The position numbers and the translations under genes were made by a program. 64,000 nt of DNA, taken from contig NC_092569.1 in NCBI RefSeq assembly GCF_037975245.1, forward strand, positions 3,528,501-3,592,500. Direction: 5' to 3'. The notes beneath the pieces were generated by a model that worked only from the letters and a program-made list of their open reading frames with translations, was not told the DNA's origin and ran no database searches. Position 1 is the stretch's first letter. Each line of letters starts with the position of its first letter. Shown here piece by piece: positions 22,801-31,865 of this stretch. The DNA is from Apostichopus japonicus. Lineage: Eukaryota > Echinodermata > Holothuroidea > Aspidochirotida > Stichopodidae.

Positions 22801-25800
22801 AGACTTTCTATTCTTCAGGAATGAGCCTGGGGTAAAATAAAAATCACGGAACTTTGCAAAAATTACGGTATAGGCTCCAGTTTGCGTATGCTACAGTGTG
22901 TTAGGATATAGTTTTTGTCCCAGAGGTAGAAAAGAAATCACGGATATTCCGCGAATTTGCGGAAAAAGCTCATGCCTGATTCTTTGTTTCAAAAGCCCCA
23001 CTACGGGTATCGTACCTGACAATGATACCTAGGAATGTGACCTGTTCGTCCACCAAAAACCAGGAATGATTCAAAATTATGCAAAAGAAATGACAAAACA
23101 TTGCCACACAAAATTATTATTTTTTTTTTTATAATCACTGTATTGTGACCACGTAGGTCTCTTAGGCAGATTTTAGAGATACTCGATTTGGACAGATATT
23201 CGTTAGGATCGTCAGAGGGGTTCAAGAGTTTTAAATTCAACAAATTTCATTTGAACAACTTTAAAAAGTTCTAATTTTCTTCAAAATTGTTCATCTCACC
23301 TTTGCTACTTATTCTTTGTATGCTGCTGCCAGTTTTTTCAATCAAACTTCTGAAGCTATTTTCATCTGAAACACAAAAAAAAAAACAGATTAAAATTTAG
23401 ACAATATATGTATTACATTGAAATAAGATCAAAATTGTTACCTGGAACTTTGGGCAGGGGGGGGGGATAGTGAGGTGGGGGGAGGGGGATAAATTACTAG
23501 CTGAAAATATTCATTTGAAATAAAGAAGACACCCTTCTCCATATGGCTGATTTCATTAAAACTGAGGGGAAGAAAATTGCATGTGTTTTCCTGGTGTTTA
23601 ACTAAATTGGATTAGTTTAACATGTTTCTACTAGTCCATACCATTGAAAGTCAATTTTAGTTACTAGATGGGGTGGGGGGGGGGGGGAGAAGGATAACAA
23701 GACAAGAACAATGCTTGCCATTGAACAGTCTTTAATATATTTACATATATGTAAATAATTTGTTAAATATACTTTTCACCAATTTTCCATTTTCTGAAAA
23801 GGAACATGTTGTAAGCCAAAGCATTTGTTTTTAACAAACCTAATGGAAAAATAATTCAACATTGTGTTTTTTTAATTTTTTATTTCATATTTTCTACTGA
23901 TGAAATCATTTTCCAGAATGGATGAATCGCCACACAGGGGCACCTGCAGGCTTTTCTTCCGTTCACTGGTCAATGTTTTGGTCAGTGTAACTATAAAAAT
24001 GATTCACCAAATGAAGTGAACAAATCTGCTTTAGAGAGATAACCAGGGAATACTGTATCAAGTTGAAACCGATGATCTATAAACTGTATTAAAACTCTCA
24101 GTGTACTCCTGATGATGATCACAAACTTTGTACCGGTTTCCTTCTTGATTCGATGAATTGCCATAAAAAGTACAAGATACTGTCATTTCTCCACCCTCAG
24201 ATAATTCAGTACAGTTTATAATCATTGTAATAATGAACGGTAATAAATTGTAATCATTTACATAGATAATGTTATCTTAAGCCATGGAAAGACATTTTGT
24301 GCGAGGCCACTTAAATTTAAAATTTTTAAAAAAAAAATCAAAGGTATTAGGCCCTATTCATTATTTATCTTGTGGAACAGTTAATCCCACAGATGCGTAG
24401 GTTGCCAAGGTCTTTTTGCCTTGTACTTCTTTCCTACTTTCCTAATTGTAAATATATTCCATATTTGTTTCATCTCATCAATTTTTGATGATTTTTTTTT
24501 TACACACAAGTTTGCTTTCTAAGAGGATGTAGTAACTTACATACTTAAGACCAAAAATACTGTGAGGCTTGCATAACAGATTCGTCAAAGTTGAGTAACT
24601 ATCGCAAAGTTCTGCAAAAAAGGTTGGGCAGTATTTTTCTTTCTTAACAACCCCTTCCCTAGCATTTTCTGACTTGCATCAAATGAAATTAAAGGTGCGG
24701 TCCCTGGTTTAGGGAACGCAAGGTATAATTGTAAGGAATAGCAATGTATTGCTCCCCACCAACTACAGACTCACTTGTTACAGCATAGGACTTATAATCT
24801 TTGCAAAGGCATTTTTTTATTCAAATGCTGTTCTTTGCTCTTTTCAAAATATGTTTATAATGAACCAAAGGTTTCTATTTTCTGTTGTTAATTAATATTT
24901 CATTAAATTTTATATTTTTATGTGCGAAATGTTGCACACTGAGGCATATTCTCTTTAGGCTACAAATCAGGTCTAAAACTAGTCTACACGCAAGGTCGTG
25001 CTAATTACTACTGGAAAAAATATTATGCTTTATGCCACAACTTCTCAATAGGTGGCTCCCTGGCAAAATTCAAACCTGCGACTGAAGAAAAAATTCAATT
25101 CGGCCAGAGAATAAATAAAATCGGTCCAAGATCTTGCATTACATAGGTGACCATGTGGACATCATAAGGCCTTAGGCTTTCAAGAGCAGCCTACCAGTCT
25201 AACCTGTACACAATATGATAGCATTTTTTATACACTAGTCGATTTGTTTCTCTAGCCTTCATAGAATATTATTTGAGCATGTGGGAAACCATAAGGCCTT
25301 AGGCTTTTAAAGAGCAGCCTACCAGCCTAACCTGTACACAGTATGATAGCATTTTTATTGTCTGGCCCTTTACACTAGTCGATATGTTTCTCGAGCCTTC
25401 ATAGAATATTAATTGAGCATGTGGAAACCGTAAGGCGTTAGGCTTGAGCAGCCTATCAGCCTAACCTGTGCACAGGTACTGTACAATATGATGGCATTTT
25501 TATTCTGTCTGGCCCCTTACACTAACCAATATGTTTCCCCTTCATAGAAAATATTTAACTGAGAATCGCTGCTTGAACTAAATTGACGACCATGGACAAG
25601 GGGATAACATCCCCATTATACTCTTTTTTTTGCTCCATGTCATCCAAACTTCTACTAAGATCTATGCATGTTTGTCCCAGTAGTGGGAAAAAAAAATATT
25701 ATAATTCATGAAGGATAAATGCTGATGAAAAACTTACCTGCATTTGCTTGCAAAAATGACCCTTCAGAGTCATCCAGGGCTCCATAGCCAAACTCTCCTT

Positions 25801-25810
25801 GTCTCCTCAT
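14026..25810 (-). CDS. STX12: Syntaxin-7/12-type Qa-SNARE, complete (10 coding exons)
   Basis: Qa-SNARE of endosomal membranes that zips with partner SNAREs to drive fusion. Coding exons, in transcript order: 25810-25738, 23365-23300, 21387-21318, 20124-20034, 18325-18251, 17287-17225, 16678-16541, 16000-15928, 14848-14766, 14124-14026. All have GT-AG borders and matching phases, giving 276 aa, the length I recall for human STX12 (STX7 is about 261). Order: short polar N-terminus; Habc bundle about 26-125 with Q-I-G-T-P-S-D-S, close to the Q-L-G-T-P-Q-D-S of the family; linker; SNARE motif about 180-244 with zero-layer Q212 in E-Q-G-D-M-V and D-S-I-E-S-N-V-E; basic K-K-A-R-R-K; membrane anchor about 252-272; tail K-K-P. 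The start ATG at 25808-25810 is the first Met: spliced to the 5' exon at 27753, the frame meets an in-frame TAG upstream with no earlier ATG. It may be the single invertebrate counterpart of both STX7 and STX12. Confidence 0.92.
14766..14848 (-). CDS. STX12: Syntaxin coding exon 9 (SNARE motif)
   Basis: 83-bp exon completing Asp217 and encoding S-I-E-S-N-V-E-R-G-A to M-Y-Q (residue 244), the C-terminal half of the SNARE helix. Donor GTAAGA, acceptor TTTTTAG. Confidence 0.93.
14849..15927 (-). other. Syntaxin intron 9, largely minisatellite
   Basis: Intron between coding exons 8 and 9. About 675 of its 1,079 bp are the 15-bp repeat array at 15226-15900. Confidence 0.8.
15226..15900. repeat. 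15-bp minisatellite in a syntaxin intron
   Basis: Some 40 or more imperfect units of ACAATACAATGTTGT, with variants of 10 to 20 bp and TTGTACAA palindromes at unit joints. Because most units are a multiple of three and free of stops in several frames, long open frames appear on both strands; none is a gene. Confidence 0.95.
15928..16000 (-). CDS. STX12: Syntaxin coding exon 8 (SNARE motif, zero layer)
   Basis: 73-bp exon, residues 193-216, with D-V-N-E-I-F-R-D-L and the zero-layer glutamine Q212 in E-Q-G-D. Donor GTGAGT at 15922-15927 lies under 30 bp from the end of the large 15-bp repeat array. Confidence 0.93.
16541..16678 (-). CDS. STX12: Syntaxin coding exon 7 (linker to SNARE motif)
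   Basis: 138-bp phase-0 exon, residues 147-192. A Gln/Glu-rich stretch leads into the first SNARE heptads (D-L-N-I-L-E-E-R-E). Donor GTCAGT, acceptor TTTGCAG. Confidence 0.9.
16760..16808. repeat. TA microsatellite
   Basis: Run of TA with TG interruptions inside a syntaxin intron. Confidence 0.9.
17225..17287 (-). CDS. STX12: Syntaxin coding exon 6 (linker)
   Basis: 63-bp phase-0 exon, residues 126-146, polar linker between the Habc domain and the SNARE motif. Donor GTAATA, acceptor TTTTCTAG. Confidence 0.8.
18251..18325 (-). CDS. STX12: Syntaxin coding exon 5 (Habc helix C)
   Basis: 75-bp phase-0 exon, residues 101-125, with Q-E-E-R-I-T and F-A-E-V-Q-K, matching the family pattern Q-K-E-R-L and F-Q-A-V-Q-R. 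Donor GTAAGA, acceptor TTTTGCAG. Confidence 0.9.
18326..20033 (-). other. Syntaxin intron 5
   Basis: 1.7-kb intron. The only structure noted is the AGGTCA array at 19882-19949. Confidence 0.75.
19882..19949 (+). promoter_or_regulatory. Three DR4 AGGTCA pairs plus a palindrome
   Basis: Three tandem units of about 23 bp, each holding two AGGTCA-type half-sites spaced by four bases: AGGTCA-ttac-AGGTCA (19882-19897), AGGTCA-caat-AGGTCC (19905-19920), GGGTCA-gaat-AGGTCA (19928-19943). The last half-site also forms the palindrome AGGTCATGACCT (19938-19949). Such half-sites bind nuclear receptors, and DR4 spacing is used by TR and LXR types. It may also be just a minisatellite that happens to contain this motif. 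Confidence 0.5.
20034..20124 (-). CDS. STX12: Syntaxin coding exon 4 (Habc)
   Basis: 91-bp exon for residues 70-100, an amphipathic helix ending L-G-R-S-L-S-K. Donor GTTCGT is non-optimal but follows AAG and the phases fit on both sides. Confidence 0.82.
20125..21317 (-). other. Syntaxin intron 4
   Basis: 1.2-kb intron; C-rich runs near 20310 and 21090, nothing else recognised. Confidence 0.7.
21318..21387 (-). CDS. STX12: Syntaxin coding exon 3 (Habc)
   Basis: 70-bp exon for residues 47-70 containing Q-I-G-T-P-S-D-S, the best landmark of the STX7/12 N-terminal domain. Donor GTAAGT, acceptor TTTTACAG. Confidence 0.9.
21388..23299 (-). other. Syntaxin intron 3, with a hAT-like insertion
   Basis: 1.9-kb intron holding the 669-bp element at 21976-22644. 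The stretch at about 21650-21915 resembles 33480-33885 (shared ACATTCCAAAT-ATATCAGG and TAACCCTTTAA-like blocks), probably an old dispersed repeat. Confidence 0.7.
21976..22644 (+). mobile_element. hAT-like non-autonomous element 2 (669 bp)
   Basis: Perfect 15-bp terminal inverted repeats (CAGTGGCGGCGGAAC and its complement) and a perfect 8-bp target-site duplication, GCTTCAAG, at 21968-21975 and 22645-22652. It shares with elements 1 and 3 the core GGAAGTGCCGTTTCCGG, TTTTCTTGTACGCTC, GGTGGCACTCCGCATAGATAGT. No transposase frame. Confidence 0.93.
23300..23365 (-). CDS. STX12: Syntaxin coding exon 2 (start of Habc)
   Basis: 66-bp exon encoding residues 25-46 with S-S-I-Q-R-I-S-S, the first Habc helix pattern of syntaxin 7/12. 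Donor GTGAGA, acceptor TGTTTCAG. Confidence 0.88.
23366..25737 (-). other. Syntaxin intron 2
   Basis: 2.4-kb intron with G-rich runs (23455-23490, 23669-23688) and a three-copy tandem repeat at 25140-25555. Confidence 0.75.
25140..25555. repeat. Three-copy tandem repeat, about 130 bp
   Basis: Three diverged copies, each containing CATGTGGA, TAAGGCCTTAGGCTT, CAGCCTACCAG, CTAACCTGTACACA, ATGATAGCATTTTT and CTTCATAGAATATT. The third copy has lost several bases (GCGTTAGGCTTGAGC). Confidence 0.9.
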
Positions 25811-25870
25811 TTTGAGTTGGCTCTCACGTTCAGACTCGTTGGGGTAAAGTTGTACAGAAGCTCTGTAGTT
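25738..25870 (-). CDS. STX12: Syntaxin exon 2: first coding exon
   Basis: Exon from acceptor CTCACAG to donor GTAAGT. Coding starts at the ATG at 25808-25810; bases 25811-25870 are 5' UTR. Encodes residues 1-24 (M-R-R-Q-G-E-F...) plus one base of Asp25. The N-terminus is acidic and glycine-rich. Confidence 0.85.
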
Positions 25871-27752
25871 CTGTGAGAAACCACATATATTTAATTGATA
25901 ACAAAATATCATCAACTAAAGGCCGTAACAAACAAAACAAACTCAGGCTAAATGTACAATGAAATTAACTTGAACACACAGGATTTTTTTTTGGACGGGT
26001 GATATTGGATCATACTGTACGAGATGACCAAATCTCTGTCTTGAAACCATAATCACACCTTGGAGGTCGTTTGACGGGCGAAAAGTTGTTTAATGTACAT
26101 CAAATTCAGATTTTTTGAAAATTTGCGCTGACATAGGACAGGCAAGTTAAACGCAAATAGTACATTTGTAAAACAAATGTGTGTTTATGTTGCTGAGTCC
26201 CTATATCTCATATCTATATCACATATTCAGGTCTAAGACTCAGATGGTTATTACAATCCAACAGCAACATACAGTATGTAATATATGAATCTATCAGTTA
26301 AACTTTATATTTTTCTAAAGGAATTCTATAATGGGTACACCTATCCCAAATCTGTGCCCAGTCTGCATTTAGACTCGAGTTCTCAATGTCTGGCATGTTG
26401 GTCATCTGTGTTTTCACAATCAGGAAGCTACATGACATGTCTATATATCTCTGACTTGCTTTCAAACATGTTCAACTTTTTGATGCCACCACGATACTGA
26501 TGCACCAAGTAATTTAGAGCTAATAGGCCCCTTCCCTTATTGCACACTAAAATATCACTGTATAGCACAAGGGTCACAGCCTATCACATGTATATGTTCT
26601 CCTTCATGGCTCATAGAAAGTAATGCCATGCATTAGCGTCAATAACAATATATCTAATTGCTCATTATGATATAAATCAATATGGAAAGTTTCTTATTTC
26701 AACAACCGTATTATTAGGACCTGCCTCAAAGATGTGTTAGTGAATTACAGTGAGACTGCTTATTGGGCTTGTTTTGCCAAGGATCTCTAGCAACAATGAT
26801 TTCCGAGTTATATTGTCATTTCTGTTATTCCCATAAGGCCTTGGCCTATTGATTGTGGTTTCAAACTGAACGAGATAAGAAATTAGCAAAGGGGTAGAGC
26901 TTATTCACTCTTTAACGATTGTGCCAATCGGGTAACACTTCATTCATTATGTTGTATCCTAGAAACAGTTACCCAGTCAAAGCCTAGCCTATATTAACAA
27001 AACACTTAACAACCGTACTAGGCTTTAGTATGATTGCTCTATGACTGAGCATAGGCCTACACAGATAAAATTCCTTTGGTCTTTCCATAAATGCCTAAAT
27101 GAAAATGTCGAGTATGGTAAATAGTCTTATTCTAACTTACTGTACTTTATACTTCGGTCTCTACTGCCCTTACACAATCATGACATCATTGACATTAGCG
27201 GAGCTAGGCCAGGGTCTGAGCCTAACCATCGTTAGTGTTATTGGTACTGGTGAGTACGGTAGGAAAAACACAGTTGTTTACGTTGGTCTATGCACAAATT
27301 TGACATAACGTTATGAATAAACCAAATCATTAGGGTAATATCATAAACAGTAAAAGAAACTCTTAACCTACATTATCCTTAATCCTTCGTTCAAAAAGTT
27401 CTCATTACGATAGATTTGCGAATCTTCCTTCTCAAAGATTGGGCTCGAAGGTCAAGAATACAATTAATACTGGTACTAGTGGCATAATAACTTGGGTTTT
27501 CCCCTGCCTGTCATGTGATTTGTAAGTGCCGAGAATACAAATTGACCTTTGACATTACTTAGACAATTGCTAGGCAACAGGGACTCCCCACAATGTGTCA
27601 ACGTAACAATGTACAGACAATAACATGCCACTTTCCACGCACTTTTACAGAAGACTGTCTACCTGTACTATGGACAAGCGTTGTTAACCTAGGCTTGGGG
27701 TATTTAAGAAAAGCAAGAGAAGAACTGTAACCTTCCTCGACGTAAAACTTAC
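25871..27752 (-). other. Syntaxin 5' intron
   Basis: 1.9-kb intron between the non-coding first exon and the first coding exon. No coding sequence recognised. Confidence 0.55.
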
Positions 27753-27800
27753 CTGTGATCTGGCGTTGTTTGGATTGATGTTTTGAAATGGCTAACTATA
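27700..27800. promoter_or_regulatory. Overlapping divergent start region of STX12 and CFAP95
   Basis: The syntaxin first-exon donor (27752-27747 on the minus strand) lies 35 bp to the left of the CFAP95 ATG (27788), so both transcripts must start across each other and overlap in antisense. No TATA box was recognised. Confidence 0.55.
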
Positions 27801-27810
27801 CACCAGATTT
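27753..27810 (-). other. STX12: Syntaxin non-coding first exon (3' border only)
   Basis: On the minus strand GATCACAG followed by GTAAGT gives a strong donor with the exon ending at 27753. Joined to the exon at 25870, the frame runs back to a TAG without an ATG, as expected of 5' UTR. The transcription start is unknown, so the upper limit is arbitrary. The exon overlaps the 5' end of CFAP95 on the other strand. Confidence 0.55.
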
Positions 27811-27885
27811 CGTTGAACGTAAAGGTTCGCTTTTCTTGAGATCAGACCATATGAATTATAGCAGAGGAACGCTGAATTCAAATTG
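27788..27885 (+). CDS. CFAP95: CFAP95 exon 1
   Basis: ATG to donor GTAAGT; residues 1-32 plus two bases of Trp33. Contains V-E-R-K-G-S-L-F-L-R-S. A decayed copy of this exon lies 490 bp downstream. Confidence 0.88.
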
Positions 27886-30800
27886 GTAAGTCTGTGTACC
27901 AGACTGTTAAGTTTTATTGTTAATGGTATTGCTAAGTTATGATGCCTAGGTCTAAGCCTGTAATTTGTCGAGACAAGAAACGTAGGTCATGATAAGCTTT
28001 CGTCAAAGTTAAGATTAAGCTTGGTGTTACTGTAATGTAAGTAAGAGTAAGACATACCTGCAATAGCCTAGTCCCCTAGGTTAATTAGGATAGGCCTACA
28101 CTGTATTGCTGCTGTGTTTAGTGGGTGTGCACCACCCTAAAGTTGTAGCCTAACTTAAGTTTACACGCAAGCCAGATGAAGTGCTATGACTTTTCCATTT
28201 ATGAATATTTCCATTCTGTAACATTGCTCGCCACAATATTTCCAGTAATCTGGTGTTGTTTGAGCTGAAGTGTTAAAATGGTTGAGTAAACTTTCACCAG
28301 ATTTCGTTAATGCAAACGTTTGCATTTCTTGAGATCAGATCATAAACATTAGCCTATAGCAGAAGAAAGCTGAATCAAATTGGTAAGTCTGTGTACTGGC
28401 CTGTTAATGTTATCGTCAAGTTATGATACCTAGGGGCCTAGGCATACATCTGTAATGTGTTGAGACCAGAGACATATTAATTAGTTAGACAAAATTAGCC
28501 TTAAGTATGGTGTAAGGCCTATCTACAATAGCCTATACTATAGGCGCCCTTAGGATAATGTACCTCGCATGTAGGCTAGGCCTACACTGTATGGCAACCT
28601 GTTAGGTACAGTGGGTTTTCACCTCCCAACATAAGTTAAGTTTACAAGCTGTGTGAAGTGCTGTGACTTAATCCCATTCATGAATATTATCATCAAAACT
28701 ATTACAAATGTGTAAAGCCTGAAATTTTATATCTTTTGCTTTCAATTTAGGTAAGTACTACCAAATTAAGTGTATACATAGCCGAATTATGGGGGTTCTT
28801 AACCTAAAAATTAGGACTCACAGACCAGGGAGATGTGTTTATGAATATAAATTCTTGAAAGTTGTGCATCAGTAATTGGATTCCAGCTGTTTAATCTGGG
28901 GTTTAAGGGCTTCAACATTTGACACAGACACTTAACTGGGAAGCAGTCATTAAAACAGTTTATTTTGCTGCAATAGGGCTTTTAATACAGAATTGATGGT
29001 CCATAGCATTTATCGATCGTTCTCTCGCCTATAGGCATCAGGCTCGGGAAGCAGAGCCGAAGGACTATGACATTGCTGACCAGTCTATGAAACAAAACCT
29101 GCATAAAACGACATACAAACGAATTGGTGATGTCACAGATGGGGTAAGTGCAACTTAATTAAATGCTATAAGCATTACTCACAGTTGTGGAAAGAAATGT
29201 TTAACCCCCCCCCCCCCAAAGAAAAAGTTTAAGTTTCTTTCCTTTCTCTCTATGTTTGTGATAAAATTCAATGTGCTGGCTGAAAAGTCTAGATACCATA
29301 ATTTTGAGAACATAACCTAATCTGTAGTTCACAATCATTTCAAAGAAAAACAGAACAGTTATCATTTAAGTTTCTTTTCTTTCTCTCTATGTTTGTGATA
29401 AAATGGAACATGCTGGCTGATTTGACTTCATTTGTTTCTAGAGCTTTCATTTTGGAGATAGAAAAATATTTTGCAATTTTTTTGCAATTATATCTCTTTT
29501 CTTTTTGTTTGAATGTACATTTCTTCTCACAGTCATTTCCTAAAACCACGACTCAAGCGTTGATGGAACAAACTCATCTGAAGGATGATTTTGCAGAGCA
29601 AGAACCGAGAAAAGCCATGGTCAACATTGATACTTACAATGCAGTAAATTTAGATAGGTGAGAATCCTCATTTGCATATTTTAAAACCAAATTTCAGTAA
29701 ATATGCCAATGTCAGACAGATTCTATTTTATAAAGGATCGATCAAAAAATAGCGAAGCCATGTAACTTGCTTTTGAAAAGATGTTGAGTCTCTGGTGAAA
29801 AGTAAAGGTGGGAGGACCATTGATCAATGGCATTCGTGGTATGATAAAAAACCATGAAATTCTTTTGAAGAACTGATTCATTTCAACAATTTGATGGAAA
29901 GTTAAAGGCATTGAAGACTCGCCCCAAACCACGTGCGGCCATCTGGAAAAGTTAACTTTCTGTTGCTTGCAAGTGACGTTTTGTTTGTGTCGCTACAAAA
30001 TGCAGACAGAAATGAAACGTGATACATTGTTATCTTTTAGTAGCTGGACCTGAGATGTCCATGGCTGTATCGTATCTACACTCTGCTGTGGGTATTGACC
30101 GCAGCTGTATGTACTGACTGTACACTAGTGTCTAATTACCGACGGTAGCAAGCTGTGTGTGTATTTTCTGGGATCGATGGTGGTGTTTAACACTTACGTT
30201 ACACCTCATTCGTAACTAGGTCAGATTACTGGCATTAGACATTTCTTTTTGCTTGAGTCTTCACACCCTTTCAGCTTTGCTTATGATGTATTCCAGGGAA
30301 ATAAGAGATGCATGTCTTGGAACAGGATTGGGGCGGGGGGGGGGGGTGGGGGCAATTAAAGGTTCCATCCAAATTATGACAGTTTTCTGCATTTTATTTC
30401 TTCAGTACAAGACTTCATCTTGATATTCTGAGGCTAAACTTGATATTGACTTACAATTCCATTTCTGTCAATTTTTTATCCTTTGTAGGGACACTGGACA
30501 TCCCAAGAGTGGCTTTGGTTCGGTGTTACCCAAGCACCACCCCGAACACGATAAGCACCATTTAGAAACCACAAACAGAGCTGATTTCAAACCACCTTAT
30601 CCGTACACCCCTGCACTGGTAAGTCAAACATCAACAGAAACCACATTAAGGTGTTATAGGTCAGGTCTCTAGTAAGGATAGAATAAAAGCTTGGTTTTTT
30701 TTTCTATGAGTTTACCCCTTGTTTTTGGACGGACGGTAGGGTGTAATATAAGCCGACCTATTATATGGTGGAATCAGTGGCGGAGCATCCAAACAGTCAG

Positions 30801-31865
30801 GGGGGGCGGATGCCCCCCCCCCCTGACAGACTCAAATGGACTGCTGGCGCCCTTTTCAGCTTTTTGCCACTTTTTTACTTATTCAGCGGTTATTGACTTG
30901 TTTATTGCGCTCTCATCTACCTATTGACATTTGTCACATTTTGTTGGCGATGACAACTATTTATTCATCGTTTATCTGCAAATTAGCAAGGCCTGGAAAG
31001 GGTAATTTCCGGCGATCTAGGGAGTACCTTTATTCAAGAAAATTTCTGTATGCTCCGCGCCAACCTGTGGTGGTGCTCTGCTTAGATAGTGTCGAAAGCG
31101 CTCCTACAGACCATTCTAGACCCCCCTGACCAATACCCCTAGCTCCGCCACTGGGTGGGATAAACAGTACGTGAGGTCAAAATTGTGGTCTTTGATTTAG
31201 CAGGGGATAGAATGATATTATTTCCAGCATTGGTGTGAGATTGGGAAGGGAAAGGGGAGTGGCTGTTATTAATATACTTGGAGCCCTCCAAATAGACCCC
31301 ATGGCTGTGACACACCAAAGCAGAAAATGTTAAAATCAGGCGATTAGATTCTTCAATTAAGGGTTTCCCAATCACGTGTGTAAATATTATGTGGGTTGTT
31401 CAGAATAATACTAAATAATACAAAGATTTTGTAAAATATAGTTACTGAAAACCTGAGAAAAAGTGGTTGTACAGTCAAATTCTTGGACTTCTCTCATCTA
31501 TTGGCATTTTATGTTATGATTTTATGTTATGGACATTAACATACCAAGTTTTTTTCTGCTGTGCAGTGGTCATTGGCCGAGTACTTTCTGGGATTTTGAT
31601 CATGTCTGTTCTGTGAACTAGGAAACTATTCATATATTTTGTCATGTTATCTTGATTCTTTTTTTTTTGTCTTTAGGAACAACCGCCCGATTTCCAAGAT
31701 AGGTCTAACACCTTCCGTAAATGTCACAGCCAATTCACAGACGTGGCCGATTACAGGAGATTCGGTCGAAATACCTGGCAGGACGAAAGTGGAGAGTACG
31801 GCAACTCGCAGTTAAAGAGGGCGATGTTTCCGCCCACGAACACGATCCCGCAAGTCTTGGAATGA
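27788..31865 (+). CDS. CFAP95: CFAP95 (C9orf135) homologue, complete (5 coding exons)
   Basis: Cilia- and flagella-associated protein 95, a small protein of the motile-cilium axoneme. Exons: 27788-27885, 29035-29143, 29533-29657, 30489-30618, 31677-31865, all GT-AG with matching phases, giving 216 aa (human about 229). Landmarks shared with the human protein as I recall it: E-R-K-G-S-L and L-R-S near residue 10-20; P-K-D-Y-D-I near 43; G-F-G-S/A-V near 118; P-P-Y-x-Y near 149; R-K-C-x-S-Q-F-T-D, then F-G-x-N-T-W-x-D-E-S-G-x-Y-x-N-S in the last exon. No signal peptide, membrane segment or coiled coil was seen; the protein is basic and rich in aromatic and proline residues, typical of microtubule-lining proteins. 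It lies head to head with the syntaxin gene. Poly(A) signal AATAAA at 32599-32604 is possible. Confidence 0.9.
28241..28695 (+). pseudogene. Decayed duplicate of CFAP95 exon 1 and its flanks
   Basis: This segment repeats 27751-28220 in tandem (offset about 490 bp). It includes the start region (ATG at 28278-28280), the CAGATTTCGTT block, TTTCTTGAGATCAGA, and the donor AATTGGTAAGTCTGTG. The copied frame dies at once: ATG GTT GAG TAA. It lies in CFAP95 intron 1 and is not needed in the spliced product. Confidence 0.88.
29035..29143 (+). CDS. CFAP95: CFAP95 exon 2
   Basis: 109 bp, residues 33-69, with E-P-K-D-Y-D-I. Acceptor CGCCTATAG, donor GTAAGT. Confidence 0.92.
29533..29657 (+). CDS. CFAP95: CFAP95 exon 3
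   Basis: 125 bp, residues 70-110 plus two bases of Arg111; the least conserved section by eye. Acceptor TTCTCACAG, donor GTGAGA. Confidence 0.88.
29902..30271 (+). repeat. Dispersed inverted-repeat element, copy B
   Basis: Reverse-orientation partner of 11285-11655, inside CFAP95 intron 3. Ends: TTAAAGGCATTGAAGACTC on the left and GAGTCTTCACACCCTT on the right. Confidence 0.72.
30489..30618 (+). CDS. CFAP95: CFAP95 exon 4
   Basis: 130 bp, residues 111-154, with P-K-S-G-F-G-S-V and P-P-Y-P-Y. Acceptor CCTTTGTAG, donor GTAAGT. Confidence 0.92.
30775..31153 (+). mobile_element. hAT-like non-autonomous element 3 (379 bp)
   Basis: In CFAP95 intron 4. Ends CAGTGGCGGAGC and GCTCCGCCACTG; flanked by GGTGGAAT (30767-30774) and GGTGGGAT (31154-31161), an 8-bp duplication with one mismatch. 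Shares the core of elements 1 and 2 (GCCTGGAAAGGGTAATTTCC, TTTCTGTATGCTCCGCGCC, GGTGGTGCTCTGCTTAGATAGT). Confidence 0.88.
31677..31865 (+). CDS. CFAP95: CFAP95 exon 5
   Basis: 189 bp, residues 155-216 and TGA at 31863-31865. Holds the strongest family block, R-K-C-H-S-Q-F-T-D followed by W-Q-D-E-S-G-E-Y. Confidence 0.93.
   Translation, partial: EQPPDFQDRSNTFRKCHSQFTDVADYRRFGRNTWQDESGEYGNSQLKRAMFPPTNTIPQVLE

Larger units (their letters stand above)
27751..28695 (+). repeat. Two-copy tandem duplication, about 490 bp
   Basis: Copy 1 is about 27751-28220 and copy 2 about 28241-28695. The copies align from the divergent start region through CFAP95 exon 1 into intron 1, including late shared blocks AGGCCTACACTGTAT and AAGTGCT-TGACTT. 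Identity is high but clearly not recent. Confidence 0.88.

Noticed and set aside
28278-28377. Second CFAP95 first exon as a functional coding exon
   Set aside because: Stop codon at the fourth codon; kept as a pseudogene copy, though its donor is intact.
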